Shown: positions 1 to 8,508 of the stretch, piece after piece | Layout: every line of letters begins with the position of its first letter | How positions within the stretch are numbered: the first letter of the stretch is position 1 | Translations under genes and position numbers: made by a program | Notes under the pieces: generated by a model | The model's database searches: none | What the model saw: the letters and a program-made list of their open reading frames with translations, nothing else | What the model was told of the DNA's origin: nothing | DNA from: Pseudorhizobium xiangyangii | Lineage (GTDB): Bacteria > Pseudomonadota > Alphaproteobacteria > Rhizobiales > Rhizobiaceae | DNA: 64,000 nt | Assembly (NCBI RefSeq): GCF_020531965.1 | Contig: NZ_JAJAWH010000005.1 | Coordinates: 167,104-231,103, forward strand | Reading direction: 5' to 3'

Positions 1-1008
1 GAACACCTGCAGACGCGATCGGCTGCTGGCCTTTTCGACGTCTCCCACATGGGCCAGGTGATCGTTCGTGCAGCCTCCCGTGAGGATGCCGCGCTGGCGC
101 TGGAAACTCTGGTGCCGGTGGACATTCTCGGCCTCAAGCCGGGCCGCCAGCGCTACGGCTTCTTTACCGACGATAACGGCGGCATCCTCGACGACCTTAT
201 GATCGCCAATCGCGGCGATCATCTCTTCGTCGTCGTCAACGCCGCCTGCAAGGACGCTGACATCGCCCACATGACGGCAAACCTGCAGGGCTGCGATGTG
301 ACCTCGCTGGACGACCGCGCGCTGGTTGCGCTTCAGGGACCAAAGGCGGAAGCGGTTCTCGCCTCCCTCTGGGCCGGTGCAGCGGACATGAAATTCATGG
401 ACGTTAGCGACGCGACGATCCTCGGTGCCGACTGCATCATTTCCCGTTCCGGCTATTCCGGCGAGGACGGCTTCGAGATCTCTATCCCCTCCGACACGGC
501 GGAAGAAATCGCCAGAGCTCTCCTTGCCCACCCTGACTGCGAGCCCGTCGGCCTCGGCGCCCGTGACAGCCTGCGTCTGGAAGCCGGCCTCTGCCTCTAC
601 GGCAACGACATCGATACCGATACCTCGCCGGTCGAAGCCTCCCTCGAATGGGCCATCCAGAAGATCCGGCGCACCGGCGGCGAGCGCGCCGGCGGTTTTC
701 CGGGGGCCGGCCGTATCCTCGAGGAACTTGACAGCGGCACCACGCGCCATCGCGTCGGCCTGAAGCCGGAAGGCAAGGCGCCGGTTCGCGCCCCTGCGCA
801 GCTCTTCGCCGATGCCGCGGGACAGCGCCATATCGGCGAAGTCACGTCCGGCACGTTCGGCCCATCCGTCGAAGGCCCCGTCGCCATGGGCTATGTCCCA
901 AGCTTCTACCGCGAGCCCGGCACACAGATCTATGCGGAGGTCCGCGGCAAGTACCTGCCCGTCACCATTGCCATCCTGCCCTTCATCAAGCCGACCTACA
1001 AACGCTAA
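1..1008 (+). CDS. gcvT: Glycine cleavage T protein (aminomethyltransferase), 5' partial
   Basis: This is the T protein of the glycine cleavage system: it takes the aminomethyl group carried on lipoyl-GcvH, releases ammonia and passes the one-carbon unit to tetrahydrofolate. The frame is open from base 1 ([19 protein letters not shown] at the edge), so roughly the first 30-40 residues lie outside the window and 335 residues remain. The DVSHMG block, the [11 protein letters not shown] segment and the C-terminal [11 protein letters not shown] part are typical of the family. gcvH begins 19 bp after the stop, followed by gcvP, giving the usual gcvTHP operon. The operon promoter and any glycine riboswitch would lie upstream and cannot be judged here. 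Confidence 0.97.
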   Translation, partial: EHLQTRSAAGLFDVSHMGQVIVRAASREDAALALETLVPVDILGLKPGRQRYGFFTDDNGGILDDLMIANRGDHLFVVVNAACKDADIAHMTANLQGCDVTSLDDRALVALQGPKAEAVLASLWAGAADMKFMDVSDATILGADCIISRSGYSGEDGFEISIPSDTAEEIARALLAHPDCEPVGLGARDSLRLEAGLCLYGNDIDTDTSPVEASLEWAIQKIRRTGGERAGGFPGAGRILEELDSGTTRHRVGLKPEGKAPVRAPAQLFADAAGQRHIGEVTSGTFGPSVEGPVAMGYVPSFYREPGTQIYAEVRGKYLPVTIAILPFIKPTYKR

Positions 1009-1027
1009 AAATCCTCCGGAGAGAACC

Positions 1028-1390
1028 ATGTTGAAATTCACACCCGATCACGAATGGCTGAAGCTTGACGGCGATGTCGCCACCATCGGCATCACCATCC
1101 ACGCCGCAGAGCAGCTCGGCGATCTCGTCTTCGTGGAGCTTCCGGAAGTCGGTGCGGAACTGACCAAGGACGGCAATGCCGCCACTGTCGAATCCGTCAA
1201 GGCCGCATCCGATGTCTATTGTCCGCTCGACGGCGAAGTGACCGAAGTCAACCAGGCCATCGTCGATGATCCAGCCGTCGTCAATTCGGATCCGCAGGGC
1301 GCGGGCTGGTTCTTCAAGCTGAAGCTCAAGAACCCATCCGATGCCGATGGCTTGCTTGACGAATCCGCCTACAAGGACCTGATCGGATGA
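1028..1390 (+). CDS. gcvH: Glycine cleavage H protein, lipoyl carrier
   Basis: This 120-residue protein shuttles the methylamine intermediate of glycine between GcvP and GcvT on a lipoyl arm. The lipoyl-attachment lysine is K58 in the motif [11 protein letters not shown], as expected for GcvH. The start at 1028 follows a GGAGAG ribosome site and gives the standard N-terminus [11 protein letters not shown] longer frame extends upstream over gcvT but has no family similarity. The stop overlaps the gcvP start by 4 bp (ATGA), implying translational coupling. Lipoylation would depend on the lipA gene found later in the window. Confidence 0.98.
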   Translation: MLKFTPDHEWLKLDGDVATIGITIHAAEQLGDLVFVELPEVGAELTKDGNAATVESVKAASDVYCPLDGEVTEVNQAIVDDPAVVNSDPQGAGWFFKLKLKNPSDADGLLDESAYKDLIG

Positions 1391-4251
1391 CCGACAACAC
1401 CGATTTCCATTTCACCGACTATCAGCCCTACGACTTCGCCAACCGTCGCCATATCGGCCCCTCGCCGGCCGAAATGACGGATATGCTGAAGATCGTCGGC
1501 TACAAGTCGCTCGATGCGCTGATCGACGCCACAGTGCCGCCCTCGATCCGTCAGCAGAACCCGCTGACATGGGGTGCGGCACTCACCGAGCGCGAGGCGC
1601 TCGACAAGCTGCGCGAGACCGCCAACAAGAATCAGGTCCTCGTCTCGCTGATCGGCCAGGGCTATTACGGCACCGTCACGCCGCCGGTCATCCAGCGCAA
1701 CATCCTCGAAAACCCCGCCTGGTACACCGCCTACACGCCCTACCAGCCGGAAATTTCGCAAGGCCGTCTCGAAGCTCTCCTGAACTTCCAGACGATGATT
1801 ACGGACCTGACCGGCCTCGACGTCGCCAACGCCTCGCTGCTCGATGAAGCGACCGCGGCTGCCGAAGCCATGGCGCTCTGCCAGCGTCAGGCAAAATCGA
1901 AGGCAACCGCCTTCTTCGTCGACAAGGCCTGCCACCCGCAGACCATCGCGCTGATCGAAACCCGCGCCGCACCGCTCGGCTGGAGTGTCGTCATCGGCGA
2001 CCCGATGACCGATCTCGACCCGGTCGACGTGTTCGGCGCGATATTCCAGTATCCGGGCACGCATGGCGAAGTCCGTGATTTCACCGGCCTGATCTCCCGC
2101 CTGCACCAGACGGGTGCGGTCGCCGCCGTCGCCGCCGACCTTCTGGCGCTAACTCTTCTGAAGTCTCCCGGCGAAATGGGCGCCGATATTGCCATCGGCT
2201 CGTCGCAGCGTTTTGGCGTTCCGGTTGGCTACGGCGGTCCGCACGCCGCCTACATGGCTGTCAAAGATGCCCACAAGCGCGCCATGCCCGGCCGCCTCGT
2301 CGGCGTTTCCGTCGATGCCCGCGGCAACCGCGCCTATCGCTTGAGCCTGCAGACCCGCGAACAGCATATCCGCCGCGAAAAGGCGACGTCGAACATCTGC
2401 ACCGCGCAGGTCCTCCTCGCCGTCATGGCCTCCATGTACGGCGTGTTCCATGGGCCTCAGGGGTTGAAGGCCATCGCCCAGCAGGTCCACAAGAAGGCCG
2501 TGCTGATGGCCAAGGGCCTCGAAAAGCTTGGCTACCGAATAGAGCCCGACACCTTCTTCGACACGATCACCGTCGATGTCGGTCACATGCAGGGCCTCAT
2601 CCTGCGCGCAGCCGTCGCGGAAGGCGTCAACCTGCGCAAGGTCGGCAACACGAAGATCGGCATGTCGCTCGACGAGCGCACCCGTCCGGCGACGCTGGAA
2701 GCCGTTTGGCGCGCCTTTGGCGGCGATTTCAAGGTCTCCGATTTCGAGCCGGAATACCGTCTGCCGAACGCGCTCTTGCGGAAATCGGATTACATGACCC
2801 ATCCGATTTTCCACATGAACCGCGCCGAAAGCGAGATGACCCGCTACATCCGCCGCCTGTCGGACCGCGATCTCGCGCTCGACCGCGCAATGATCCCGCT
2901 CGGCTCCTGCACCATGAAGCTGAACGCCACCGCCGAAATGCTGCCGATCACCTGGCCGGAATTCTCCGACATCCATCCCTTCGTGCCCGCCGATCAGGCA
3001 CTCGGCTACAAGGAGATGATCGACGATCTGTCGGCCAAGCTTTGCCAGATTACCGGCTACGACGCCTTCTCCATGCAGCCGAATTCGGGTGCTCAAGGGG
3101 AATATGCGGGCCTGCTCACGATCCGCAACTACCACATCGCCAACGGCGACGCCCATCGCGACGTATGCCTCATCCCGACGTCGGCGCACGGCACCAACCC
3201 GGCCTCCGCTCAGATGGTCGGCATGAAGGTCGTGGTCGTGAAGGTCCGTGAAAACGGCGACATCGACCTGGAAGACTTCCGTGCAAAAGCAGAGCAGTAC
3301 GCAGAAAACCTCTCGGCGTGCATGATCACCTACCCGTCCACGCACGGCGTGTTCGAGGAAACGGTGAAGGAAATCTGCGAGATCACCCACAGCCATGGTG
3401 GCCAGGTCTATCTCGACGGCGCCAACATGAACGCCATGGTCGGCCTGTCACGCCCCGGCGACATCGGCTCGGACGTCTCCCACCTCAACCTCCACAAGAC
3501 TTTCTGCATTCCGCATGGCGGCGGCGGTCCCGGCATGGGCCCGATCGGCGTCAAGGCGCATCTGGCAACCCACCTGCCCGGCCACCCGCAATGGGACGGC
3601 CGTGATGGTGCAGTTTCGGCCGCGCCGTTCGGCTCGCCGTCTATCTTGCCGATCTCCTGGTCGTACTGCCTGATGATGGGCGGCGAAGGCCTGACGCAGG
3701 CAACGAAGGTGGCGATCCTCAACGCCAACTACATCGCCGCCCGGCTGAAGGGCGCCTATGACGTCCTCTACAAGTCGGCAAGCGGCCGCGTGGCGCATGA
3801 ATGCATCATCGACACGCGCCCGCTCAACGCTTCGGCCGGCGTCACGGTGGACGATGTTGCCAAGCGCCTGGTGGATTGCGGTTTCCATGCTCCGACCATG
3901 AGCTGGCCGGTTGCCGGTACGCTGATGATCGAGCCGACCGAGTCGGAGACCAAAGCGGAAATCGACCGCTTCTGCGATGCGATGCTGGCGATCCGCGAGG
4001 AAGCCCGCGCCATCGAGGACGGCCGCATGGACAAGACCAACAACCCGCTCAAGAACGCGCCGCACACGGTGGAAGACCTGGTCGGCGAATGGGATCGTCC
4101 GTATTCCCGCGAGCAGGCCTGCTTCCCGCCCGGATCTTTCCGCGTCGACAAGTACTGGTCGCCGGTCAACCGCATCGACAACGTCTATGGCGATCGCAAC
4201 CTGATCTGCACCTGCCCGCCGCTGGAAGATTACGCCGAGGCAGCGGAGTAA
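1387..4251 (+). CDS. gcvP: Glycine dehydrogenase (aminomethyl-transferring), P protein
   Basis: This is the PLP-dependent decarboxylase of the glycine cleavage system. It releases CO2 from glycine and loads the methylamine onto lipoyl-GcvH. At 954 residues it is the full-length single-chain form (N- and C-terminal halves fused) rather than the split GcvPA/GcvPB form. The PLP-binding lysine is K704 in [19 protein letters not shown]. It starts inside the last codons of gcvH (ATGA overlap). No obvious strong terminator follows; the gene is succeeded directly by a repeat-like intergenic segment. Confidence 0.98.
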   Translation: MTDNTDFHFTDYQPYDFANRRHIGPSPAEMTDMLKIVGYKSLDALIDATVPPSIRQQNPLTWGAALTEREALDKLRETANKNQVLVSLIGQGYYGTVTPPVIQRNILENPAWYTAYTPYQPEISQGRLEALLNFQTMITDLTGLDVANASLLDEATAAAEAMALCQRQAKSKATAFFVDKACHPQTIALIETRAAPLGWSVVIGDPMTDLDPVDVFGAIFQYPGTHGEVRDFTGLISRLHQTGAVAAVAADLLALTLLKSPGEMGADIAIGSSQRFGVPVGYGGPHAAYMAVKDAHKRAMPGRLVGVSVDARGNRAYRLSLQTREQHIRREKATSNICTAQVLLAVMASMYGVFHGPQGLKAIAQQVHKKAVLMAKGLEKLGYRIEPDTFFDTITVDVGHMQGLILRAAVAEGVNLRKVGNTKIGMSLDERTRPATLEAVWRAFGGDFKVSDFEPEYRLPNALLRKSDYMTHPIFHMNRAESEMTRYIRRLSDRDLALDRAMIPLGSCTMKLNATAEMLPITWPEFSDIHPFVPADQALGYKEMIDDLSAKLCQITGYDAFSMQPNSGAQGEYAGLLTIRNYHIANGDAHRDVCLIPTSAHGTNPASAQMVGMKVVVVKVRENGDIDLEDFRAKAEQYAENLSACMITYPSTHGVFEETVKEICEITHSHGGQVYLDGANMNAMVGLSRPGDIGSDVSHLNLHKTFCIPHGGGGPGMGPIGVKAHLATHLPGHPQWDGRDGAVSAAPFGSPSILPISWSYCLMMGGEGLTQATKVAILNANYIAARLKGAYDVLYKSASGRVAHECIIDTRPLNASAGVTVDDVAKRLVDCGFHAPTMSWPVAGTLMIEPTESETKAEIDRFCDAMLAIREEARAIEDGRMDKTNNPLKNAPHTVEDLVGEWDRPYSREQACFPPGSFRVDKYWSPVNRIDNVYGDRNLICTCPPLEDYAEAAE

Positions 4252-4597
4252 CGTCCGCCCTCTTCGCCTGCCGGCACCTTCTCCCCGTATGGACGGAGAA
4301 ATGGACGCAGGAGACAGACGCGAACAACAGCCTCTCCCGGCAGTCGGGAGAGGCCTCCATCCCCTCTTTGAGACTTGAAGAGCTAAGATCGGCATCATTC
4401 GGTGATCGAGTGTTGTGGGAAAGCCGTCCGCCCCGATGACAGCGGCAATCGATATCAATATCGAAGACGTGGGTGAGCCGGGAAAACGAATCGAAGCCTA
4501 GCGACGTTCAAGTGCCCGGATACCCGACAATTTTACTTCACGCCTTCGACCTGTAGCGGGAGAACTCCTCAAGGTCGGTCTGGCGGGATCGAACGGT
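4252..4597. repeat. Gene-free stretch with a degenerate rhizobial intergenic repeat
   Basis: This 346-bp gap between gcvP and the uracil permease holds no convincing gene. Directly after the gcvP stop is a segment (about 4257-4310) with the wording CCGGCACCTTCTCCCCGT, an imperfect hairpin at 4279-4300, then a perfect 9-bp stem: CCTCTCCCG at 4331-4339, a five-base loop, and CGGGAGAGG at 4345-4353. From memory this resembles a common intergenic repeat of Rhizobium and Agrobacterium chromosomes; no search was run. It may also act as the gcvP transcription end. The rest (4360-4597) must contain the permease promoter, which I could not pinpoint. Confidence 0.5.
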
Positions 4598-5944
4598 ATG
4601 GGGCGAATCATGGGCGATACAGGTGGCTACTTTCCGCGTTGGAAGCTGAAGACGGAAGGGCGTATCCTGCCCGACGAGCGGCTGCCGGCGGGCCAGACAA
4701 TGGTACTCGGGCTCCAGCATGTCGTGGCCATGTTCGGCTCCACCGTCCTTGCCCCCATCCTCATGGGGTTCGATCCGAACGTCTCGATCCTGTTTTCCGG
4801 CCTTTCGACGCTGATTTTCTTCATCGCCGTCGGCGGGCGCGTGCCGAGCTATCTCGGCTCCTCCTTCGCCTTCATCGGCCCCGTTCTCGTGGCCACGGCC
4901 GCCGCCGCCGGTGCACCTAACCCGAACATCGCGCTGGCGCTCGGCGGTATCATCGCCGCAGGTGCCATCTATGCGCTGATCGGCGTCATCGTCATGGCTG
5001 CCGGCCATCGCTGGATCGAACGGTTGATGCCGCCCGTCCTCACCGGCGCAATCGTTGCCGCAATCGGCCTCGTGCTTGCGCCGATCGCCATAGCCAGCGC
5101 CTCGGGCATTGGCTCGGCGAGCCCGGACGGCAGCCAGCTGTCGCGCTGGGTAGCGATGCTCACGGTTGCGGCCGTCGGCCTCGTCGCCGTCTATGCGCCG
5201 GGTATGACCCGTCGCCTGCCGATCCTGCTCGGCGGTGCCTTCGCCTACATTCTCTATCTCGTGCTGGCGAACGGCTTAGGCTACGGCGCGCCGATCGACT
5301 TTTCCGGCGTCGCGGCCGCACCATGGTTCGGCTGGCCCACCTTCACCACGCCGGTGTTCTCGGCGTCTGCGATCACGCTGATCGCGCCCGTCGTTGTCAT
5401 CCTCGTTGCGGAAAACCTCGGACACATCAAGGCGATCGGCGCGATGACGGGGCGCAATCTCGACCCCTATCTCGGTCGCGCCTTTATCGGCGACGGTGTC
5501 GCGACCATGTTTTCCGGCGCCTTCGGCGGCACGGGCATGACGACCTATGCGGAGAACATGGGGGTGATGGCGGTAACGCGCATCTTCTCCACGCTCGTCT
5601 TCCTCGTCGCGGCCGCAATCGCAATCCTGCTCGGCTTCTCGCCTAAATTCGGCGCAGTCATCCAGACGATCCCGGGACCCGTTCTCGGCGGGCTTTCGAT
5701 CGTCGTGTTCGGCCTCATCGCGGCCACCGCCGGTCGCATCTGGGTCGAGAACAAGGTTGACTTTTCCGAGCCGCGCAACCTCATCACCGTCGGCGTCGCG
5801 CTCGTACTGGGTGCCGGCAACTTCAAGCTCGACGTCGCAGGCTTCACGCTCGACGGGATCGGCACCGCGACAATCGGGGCGATTGTCCTCTACCACGTAC
5901 TCGGGTGGACGAAGCCAGCCGAAAGGCCGGAGCAGAACGGTTAA
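4598..5944 (+). CDS. Uracil/xanthine permease, NCS2 family (UraA-like)
   Basis: This is an inner-membrane nucleobase transporter, probably a proton symporter for uracil. It has 448 residues, hydrophobic almost throughout, consistent with the 14-segment NCS2 fold. Family markers are VLGLQHVVAMFGSTVLAP in the first membrane segment and the later block GMTTYAENMGVMAVTR, which matches the substrate-site region of UraA-type uracil permeases better than xanthine/urate permeases. A second in-frame ATG at 4610 (MGDTGGYFP) is an equally plausible start. It appears to be a single-gene unit; there are no neighbouring pyrimidine genes. Confidence 0.9.
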   Translation: MGRIMGDTGGYFPRWKLKTEGRILPDERLPAGQTMVLGLQHVVAMFGSTVLAPILMGFDPNVSILFSGLSTLIFFIAVGGRVPSYLGSSFAFIGPVLVATAAAAGAPNPNIALALGGIIAAGAIYALIGVIVMAAGHRWIERLMPPVLTGAIVAAIGLVLAPIAIASASGIGSASPDGSQLSRWVAMLTVAAVGLVAVYAPGMTRRLPILLGGAFAYILYLVLANGLGYGAPIDFSGVAAAPWFGWPTFTTPVFSASAITLIAPVVVILVAENLGHIKAIGAMTGRNLDPYLGRAFIGDGVATMFSGAFGGTGMTTYAENMGVMAVTRIFSTLVFLVAAAIAILLGFSPKFGAVIQTIPGPVLGGLSIVVFGLIAATAGRIWVENKVDFSEPRNLITVGVALVLGAGNFKLDVAGFTLDGIGTATIGAIVLYHVLGWTKPAERPEQNG

Positions 5945-6274
5945 GGGATCGGCCACACTTTGCACCGGCGGTTGCGTCACCGCCCTTGCCCTGTCGGCGT
6001 GCGCGCACTATGTTAGGCTTACTATGCGTCGCCTGCGGCCTTTGCAGCCCGCCCGGGCTTTCAAGTCTCTCTCACGGAGCACGACCGCACCTGCCGCATC
6101 GCCTCGATCTCGTTCGGGGCGCAGGCGCCGCACTATCTATCCGGCATGGTTTCGGCGACCCTCGCGGTCGCGCCAGCGTGCCGGCGACATCTATCCATTG
6201 TCTCGGCCACTCGGTCGTTTTGAAGGCAATCAACATAAAGCAGTTGCCGGCCGAAAGCCGGAAAGGAGATATTT
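5945..6274. other. Gene-free 330-bp stretch upstream of rpsU
   Basis: No reading frame here has a recognisable product. Frames that run through it into rpsU have arginine- and serine-rich, shadow-like composition. The visible structure is a short hairpin, CCGGC-cgaaa-GCCGG, at 6247-6261, which ends one base before the AAAGGAG ribosome site of rpsU. A promoter for rpsU must lie here, but no -35/-10 pair was clear enough to call. It could hold a long leader or an unrecognised small RNA. Confidence 0.4.
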
Positions 6275-6517
6275 TTGCAGGTACTCGTCAGAGACAACAA
6301 CGTCGATCAGGCCCTTCGTGTCCTGAAGAAGAAAATGCAGCGCGAAGGCCTGTTCCGGGAAATGCGTGCGCGCAGCGCCTACGAAAAGCCGTCGGAAAAG
6401 CGGGCTCGCGAGAAGGCCGAGGGCATCCGCCGCGCGCGCAAGATGGCACGCAAGCAGGCGCAGCGCGAAGGCCTGCTGCCCGCTCCGAAGAAAAAGGTCT
6501 TCGGCGCCGCTCGCTGA
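6275..6517 (+). CDS. rpsU: 30S ribosomal protein S21 (TTG start)
   Basis: This is ribosomal protein bS21 of the small subunit. The 80-residue product begins [20 protein letters not shown] and ends in a long Lys/Arg-rich tail, as in rhizobial S21. The start codon is TTG at 6275; the strong AAAGGAG ribosome site lies six bases upstream and no in-frame ATG would restore the conserved N-terminus. A small hairpin (6247-6261) abuts the ribosome site and could modulate initiation. A terminator follows at 6531. Confidence 0.97.
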   Translation: MQVLVRDNNVDQALRVLKKKMQREGLFREMRARSAYEKPSEKRAREKAEGIRRARKMARKQAQREGLLPAPKKKVFGAAR

Positions 6518-6530
6518 CGGTGCTGGTGTA

Positions 6531-6557
6531 ACGCGGTCTCCGGGCCGCGTTTTCTTT
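6531..6557 (+). terminator. Intrinsic terminator after rpsU
   Basis: A perfect 6-bp stem, ACGCGG (6531-6536) and CCGCGT (6545-6550), is followed by TTTCTTT. It lies 13 bp after the rpsU stop and before the next gene's ribosome site. Confidence 0.75.
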
Positions 6558-6580
6558 GTGAGACTAGAGAGGAGCATCCC

Positions 6581-6793
6581 ATGACAGCCACCAAGGAAGA
6601 ATTCTTCAAGCCCGCCAAAATGTCTGCCCAGGCCAAGGCCGAGCAGACCAATACGGTCGTCAAGGATATCCTCTCTGCGGAAGCAATAGCCCGCGAGAAG
6701 AAGACTGAAAAGCTGAAGGCGCTGCGCCTGGCGCAGCCAGTCGCCGAAGAGCCCCCGAAGAAGCGCGGCCGCAAGGCGGCTGTAGCGACCTGA
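6581..6793 (+). CDS. Small charged protein of unknown function
   Basis: This 70-residue hydrophilic protein starts MTATKEEFFKPAKMSAQAKA behind a good AGAGGAG ribosome site. It is rich in Lys, Glu and Ala, probably helical, and ends with KKRGRKAA, which resembles a short basic nucleic-acid-binding tail or AT-hook-like core (RGRK). No signal peptide or membrane segment is seen. I do not recognise a named family. The ribosome site, the codon use and the position between two terminators argue that it is real. Function is unknown. Confidence 0.75.
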   Translation: MTATKEEFFKPAKMSAQAKAEQTNTVVKDILSAEAIAREKKTEKLKALRLAQPVAEEPPKKRGRKAAVAT

Positions 6794-6871
6794 GGGCGCC
6801 AATCTCGCATCTCCATTGACACCAGCGCCGGACGGTCTATTGCGGAGCCACGGCACGCACAGGAGAAGCAG

Positions 6872-7006
6872 ATGGAAAACCATAACAAGAACGGGCTTTG
6901 GAACAAGGTCTTTGACGTCGACTCGCAGGCGGGAACCGGCCGCTTCATCGCCCTCGTCGTCGCCTTCGTCGTTATCGGCGGCGCAGTGTCCTGGCTGCTC
7001 GGATAG
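6872..7006 (+). CDS. 44-residue single-pass membrane peptide
   Basis: The frame begins MENHNKNGLWNKVFDVD behind an AGGAGAAG ribosome site and ends WLLG. Residues 24-43 (FIALVVAFVVIGGAVSWLLG) form one clear membrane-spanning segment. It is followed 37 bp later by a strong terminator, which supports an expressed unit. Peptides of this size are often missed by gene callers. I do not recognise a family; a small membrane-associated helper peptide is possible but is inference only. Confidence 0.65.
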   Translation: MENHNKNGLWNKVFDVDSQAGTGRFIALVVAFVVIGGAVSWLLG

Positions 7007-7043
7007 GCCACCACCACCGGACCGACATTTCAGCCCGCATTGA

Positions 7044-7075
7044 AAAGGCCCGCCTCGCGCGGGCCTTTCGCTTTT
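7044..7075 (+). terminator. Strong intrinsic terminator
   Basis: A perfect 10-bp stem, AAAGGCCCGC (7044-7053) with GCGGGCCTTT (7059-7068), and a five-base loop are followed by CGCTTTT. It separates the small membrane peptide from the divergent-looking arsR control region. Confidence 0.88.
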
Positions 7076-7104
7076 CGGCACCCATTTTCCTTGCCTCCAA
7101 AATC

Positions 7105-7164
7105 ATTCAACCAATCGGTTGACAATCAAATCCCCAAGGCGCATATTCAACCACATGGTTGAAT
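7105..7164 (+). promoter_or_regulatory. arsR promoter with two operator-like dyads
   Basis: Two near-identical inverted repeats with a 4-bp centre are seen: ATTCAACC-aatc-GGTTGA at 7105-7122 and ATTCAACC-acat-GGTTGAAT at 7145-7164. Their centres are exactly 40 bp apart. A promoter fits between them: -35 TTGACA at 7119-7124 (inside the first dyad), a 17-bp spacer, and -10 CATATT at 7142-7147 (inside the second). The predicted transcription start (about 7154) falls at the ATG, so the mRNA may be leaderless. Autorepression by the ArsR protein encoded immediately downstream is the natural inference. Confidence 0.7.
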
Positions 7165-7589
7165 TACACGCAGAACAGATGAACACGGTCTTCCACGCAC
7201 TCGGCGACGGCACGCGCCGGCGCATGCTGCACGCTCTTGCGAGTGGCGAGCGCACGGTCGGCGAACTGGCGGAGCCCTTCGAGATCTCGCTGGCGGCCGC
7301 TTCGAAGCACATCAAGGTGCTGGAGACGGCCGGCCTCATCCGGCGCGAGGTGCGCGGCCGAAGCCACGTCTGCCGGCTCGATTCCGGCCCGCTCGCCAGC
7401 GCCCATGCGTGGCTGAGCTTCTACGAACGCTTCTGGAACGACCGCCTCGCGGCGCTGGAAAAGCTGCTGCGCGAGGAAGACGCGGCCCGCGTCACCCGGC
7501 CCGACACTGCCGGCAAGCCCAAAAAGCCTGCCGGGACCGGCAAACCCGCAAAGCCTTCAACGCCCGAGAGAAAGAGTGAGGAGAAGTGA
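7155..7589 (+). CDS. ArsR/SmtB-family winged-helix regulator
   Basis: This 144-residue repressor-type DNA-binding protein starts MVELHAEQMNTVFHALGDGT. The winged helix spans about residues 10-90, with the family hallmark GTRRRMLHAL and the recognition helix SLAAASKHIKVLETAGLI. No CxC metal site is evident, so it is more like the SdpR/YczG-type ArsR proteins paired with SRPBCC partners than a metal sensor. The C-terminal 30 residues are a Lys/Pro-rich low-complexity tail. The ATG at 7155 is chosen because the promoter overlaps an upstream TTG (7119). The SRPBCC gene follows after 1 bp. Confidence 0.88.
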   Translation: MVELHAEQMNTVFHALGDGTRRRMLHALASGERTVGELAEPFEISLAAASKHIKVLETAGLIRREVRGRSHVCRLDSGPLASAHAWLSFYERFWNDRLAALEKLLREEDAARVTRPDTAGKPKKPAGTGKPAKPSTPERKSEEK

Positions 7590-7590
7590 C

Positions 7591-8124
7591 ATGAACGACA
7601 TGACGACCATTGACCCCTATGGCGAAGTCATAGCACCCGCCACCATCAGGATCGAACGCCTCCTGCCCGGCCCGGCATCGCGGGTCTGGGACTGGCTGAC
7701 GAAAAGCGAACTGCGCCGCCAGTGGCTTGCCGCCGGCGACATGGACCTCACGGTCGGTGCGCCCTTCGAACTCGTCTGGCGCAACGACGAGCTCAACGCC
7801 ACCCCCTCCAAGCGGCCGGATGGCTTTGCGGAAGAGGACCGCATGCAGAGCCGCATCACCGAACTTGATCCAGGCAAGACGCTGTCCTTCGTCTGGGGCA
7901 AGGATGGCGAGGTCACGTTCCGCCTGAAGGAGGTCGGGCCGGACATTCTCCTGACGATCGTCCACCGCCGCATTTCCGACCGCCCGAACCTGCTAGGGGT
8001 CAGCGCCGGCTGGCACATGCATCTCGACATCATGGCCGCCAAGCTTGGCGGTCGCAAGCCGGACGACTTCTGGAGCGGCTGGCAGCGCCTGCGCGCTGAA
8101 TACGAAACCCGCATTCCTGCCTGA
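7591..8124 (+). CDS. SRPBCC (Aha1/START-like) domain protein
   Basis: This 177-residue protein has the AHSA1/SRPBCC hydrophobic-pocket fold: an N-terminal strand and helix with RIERLLPGPASRVWDWLT, the W-x-A/P segment ELRRQWLAAGD, and the strand block LDPGKTLSFVWG. ArsR-SRPBCC pairs are a common two-gene arrangement in proteobacteria, in which the SRPBCC partner is thought to bind a small hydrophobic ligand or assist a stress response; the ligand here is unknown. The gene starts 1 bp after the arsR stop (TGACATG), so the pair is co-transcribed and probably coupled. Confidence 0.85.
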   Translation: MNDMTTIDPYGEVIAPATIRIERLLPGPASRVWDWLTKSELRRQWLAAGDMDLTVGAPFELVWRNDELNATPSKRPDGFAEEDRMQSRITELDPGKTLSFVWGKDGEVTFRLKEVGPDILLTIVHRRISDRPNLLGVSAGWHMHLDIMAAKLGGRKPDDFWSGWQRLRAEYETRIPA

Positions 8125-8216
8125 CCCACGGAGGCGGAGCCGTCGCAGCGGCCCCGCCTCCCCTTCGTTTCCCGCCTGGCCGCAAAATCGCCATCCCCGT
8201 TGGCCATCCTCTCCGC

Positions 8217-8357
8217 ATGGCTCTCTGGATCGCAATCGGCGTCGCGATCGGCTCGACGCTCGGCACCACCGTCTTCGACAGTATCGGCATTGGCGTTGCC
8301 TTCGGTATTGCGATGGGCGTGGCCGTCGGCTCCTACTACCGGACGCGAAAAGGCTGA
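8217..8357 (+). CDS. 46-residue glycine-rich membrane peptide
   Basis: The frame reads MALWIAIGVAIGSTLGTT and continues with spaced glycines to YYRTRKG. The small-residue pattern (GxxxG-like steps over residues 8-38) resembles glycine-zipper membrane peptides. There is a hydrophobic core and a positively charged C-terminus, which should stay in the cytoplasm. The ribosome site is weak, so the call is tentative. It sits 92 bp after the SRPBCC gene on the same strand. Confidence 0.5.
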   Translation: MALWIAIGVAIGSTLGTTVFDSIGIGVAFGIAMGVAVGSYYRTRKG

Positions 8358-8508
8358 AAACATGCCTCCCGCCCTCATGGATCGTTCGACGACAATCCCA
8401 TTCCGACACGGGTCCTGACGGCTGAGCACCACGTCTTAACCCTGAAGCTTCACCCTTCGTTCAACCGGAACGGGTAGTATTGGTCTCATCCAGAGGGGAT
8501 TTTGGGAC

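Noticed and set aside
5905-6531. Frame running from the permease end across the rpsU leader
   Set aside because: Crosses the permease stop region and rpsU in other frames; no conserved composition or start signal.
7119-7154. TTG start that would extend the ArsR protein by 12 residues
   Set aside because: The TTG is part of the -35 hexamer TTGACA and the extension is not typical of ArsR proteins; ATG 7155 fits better.
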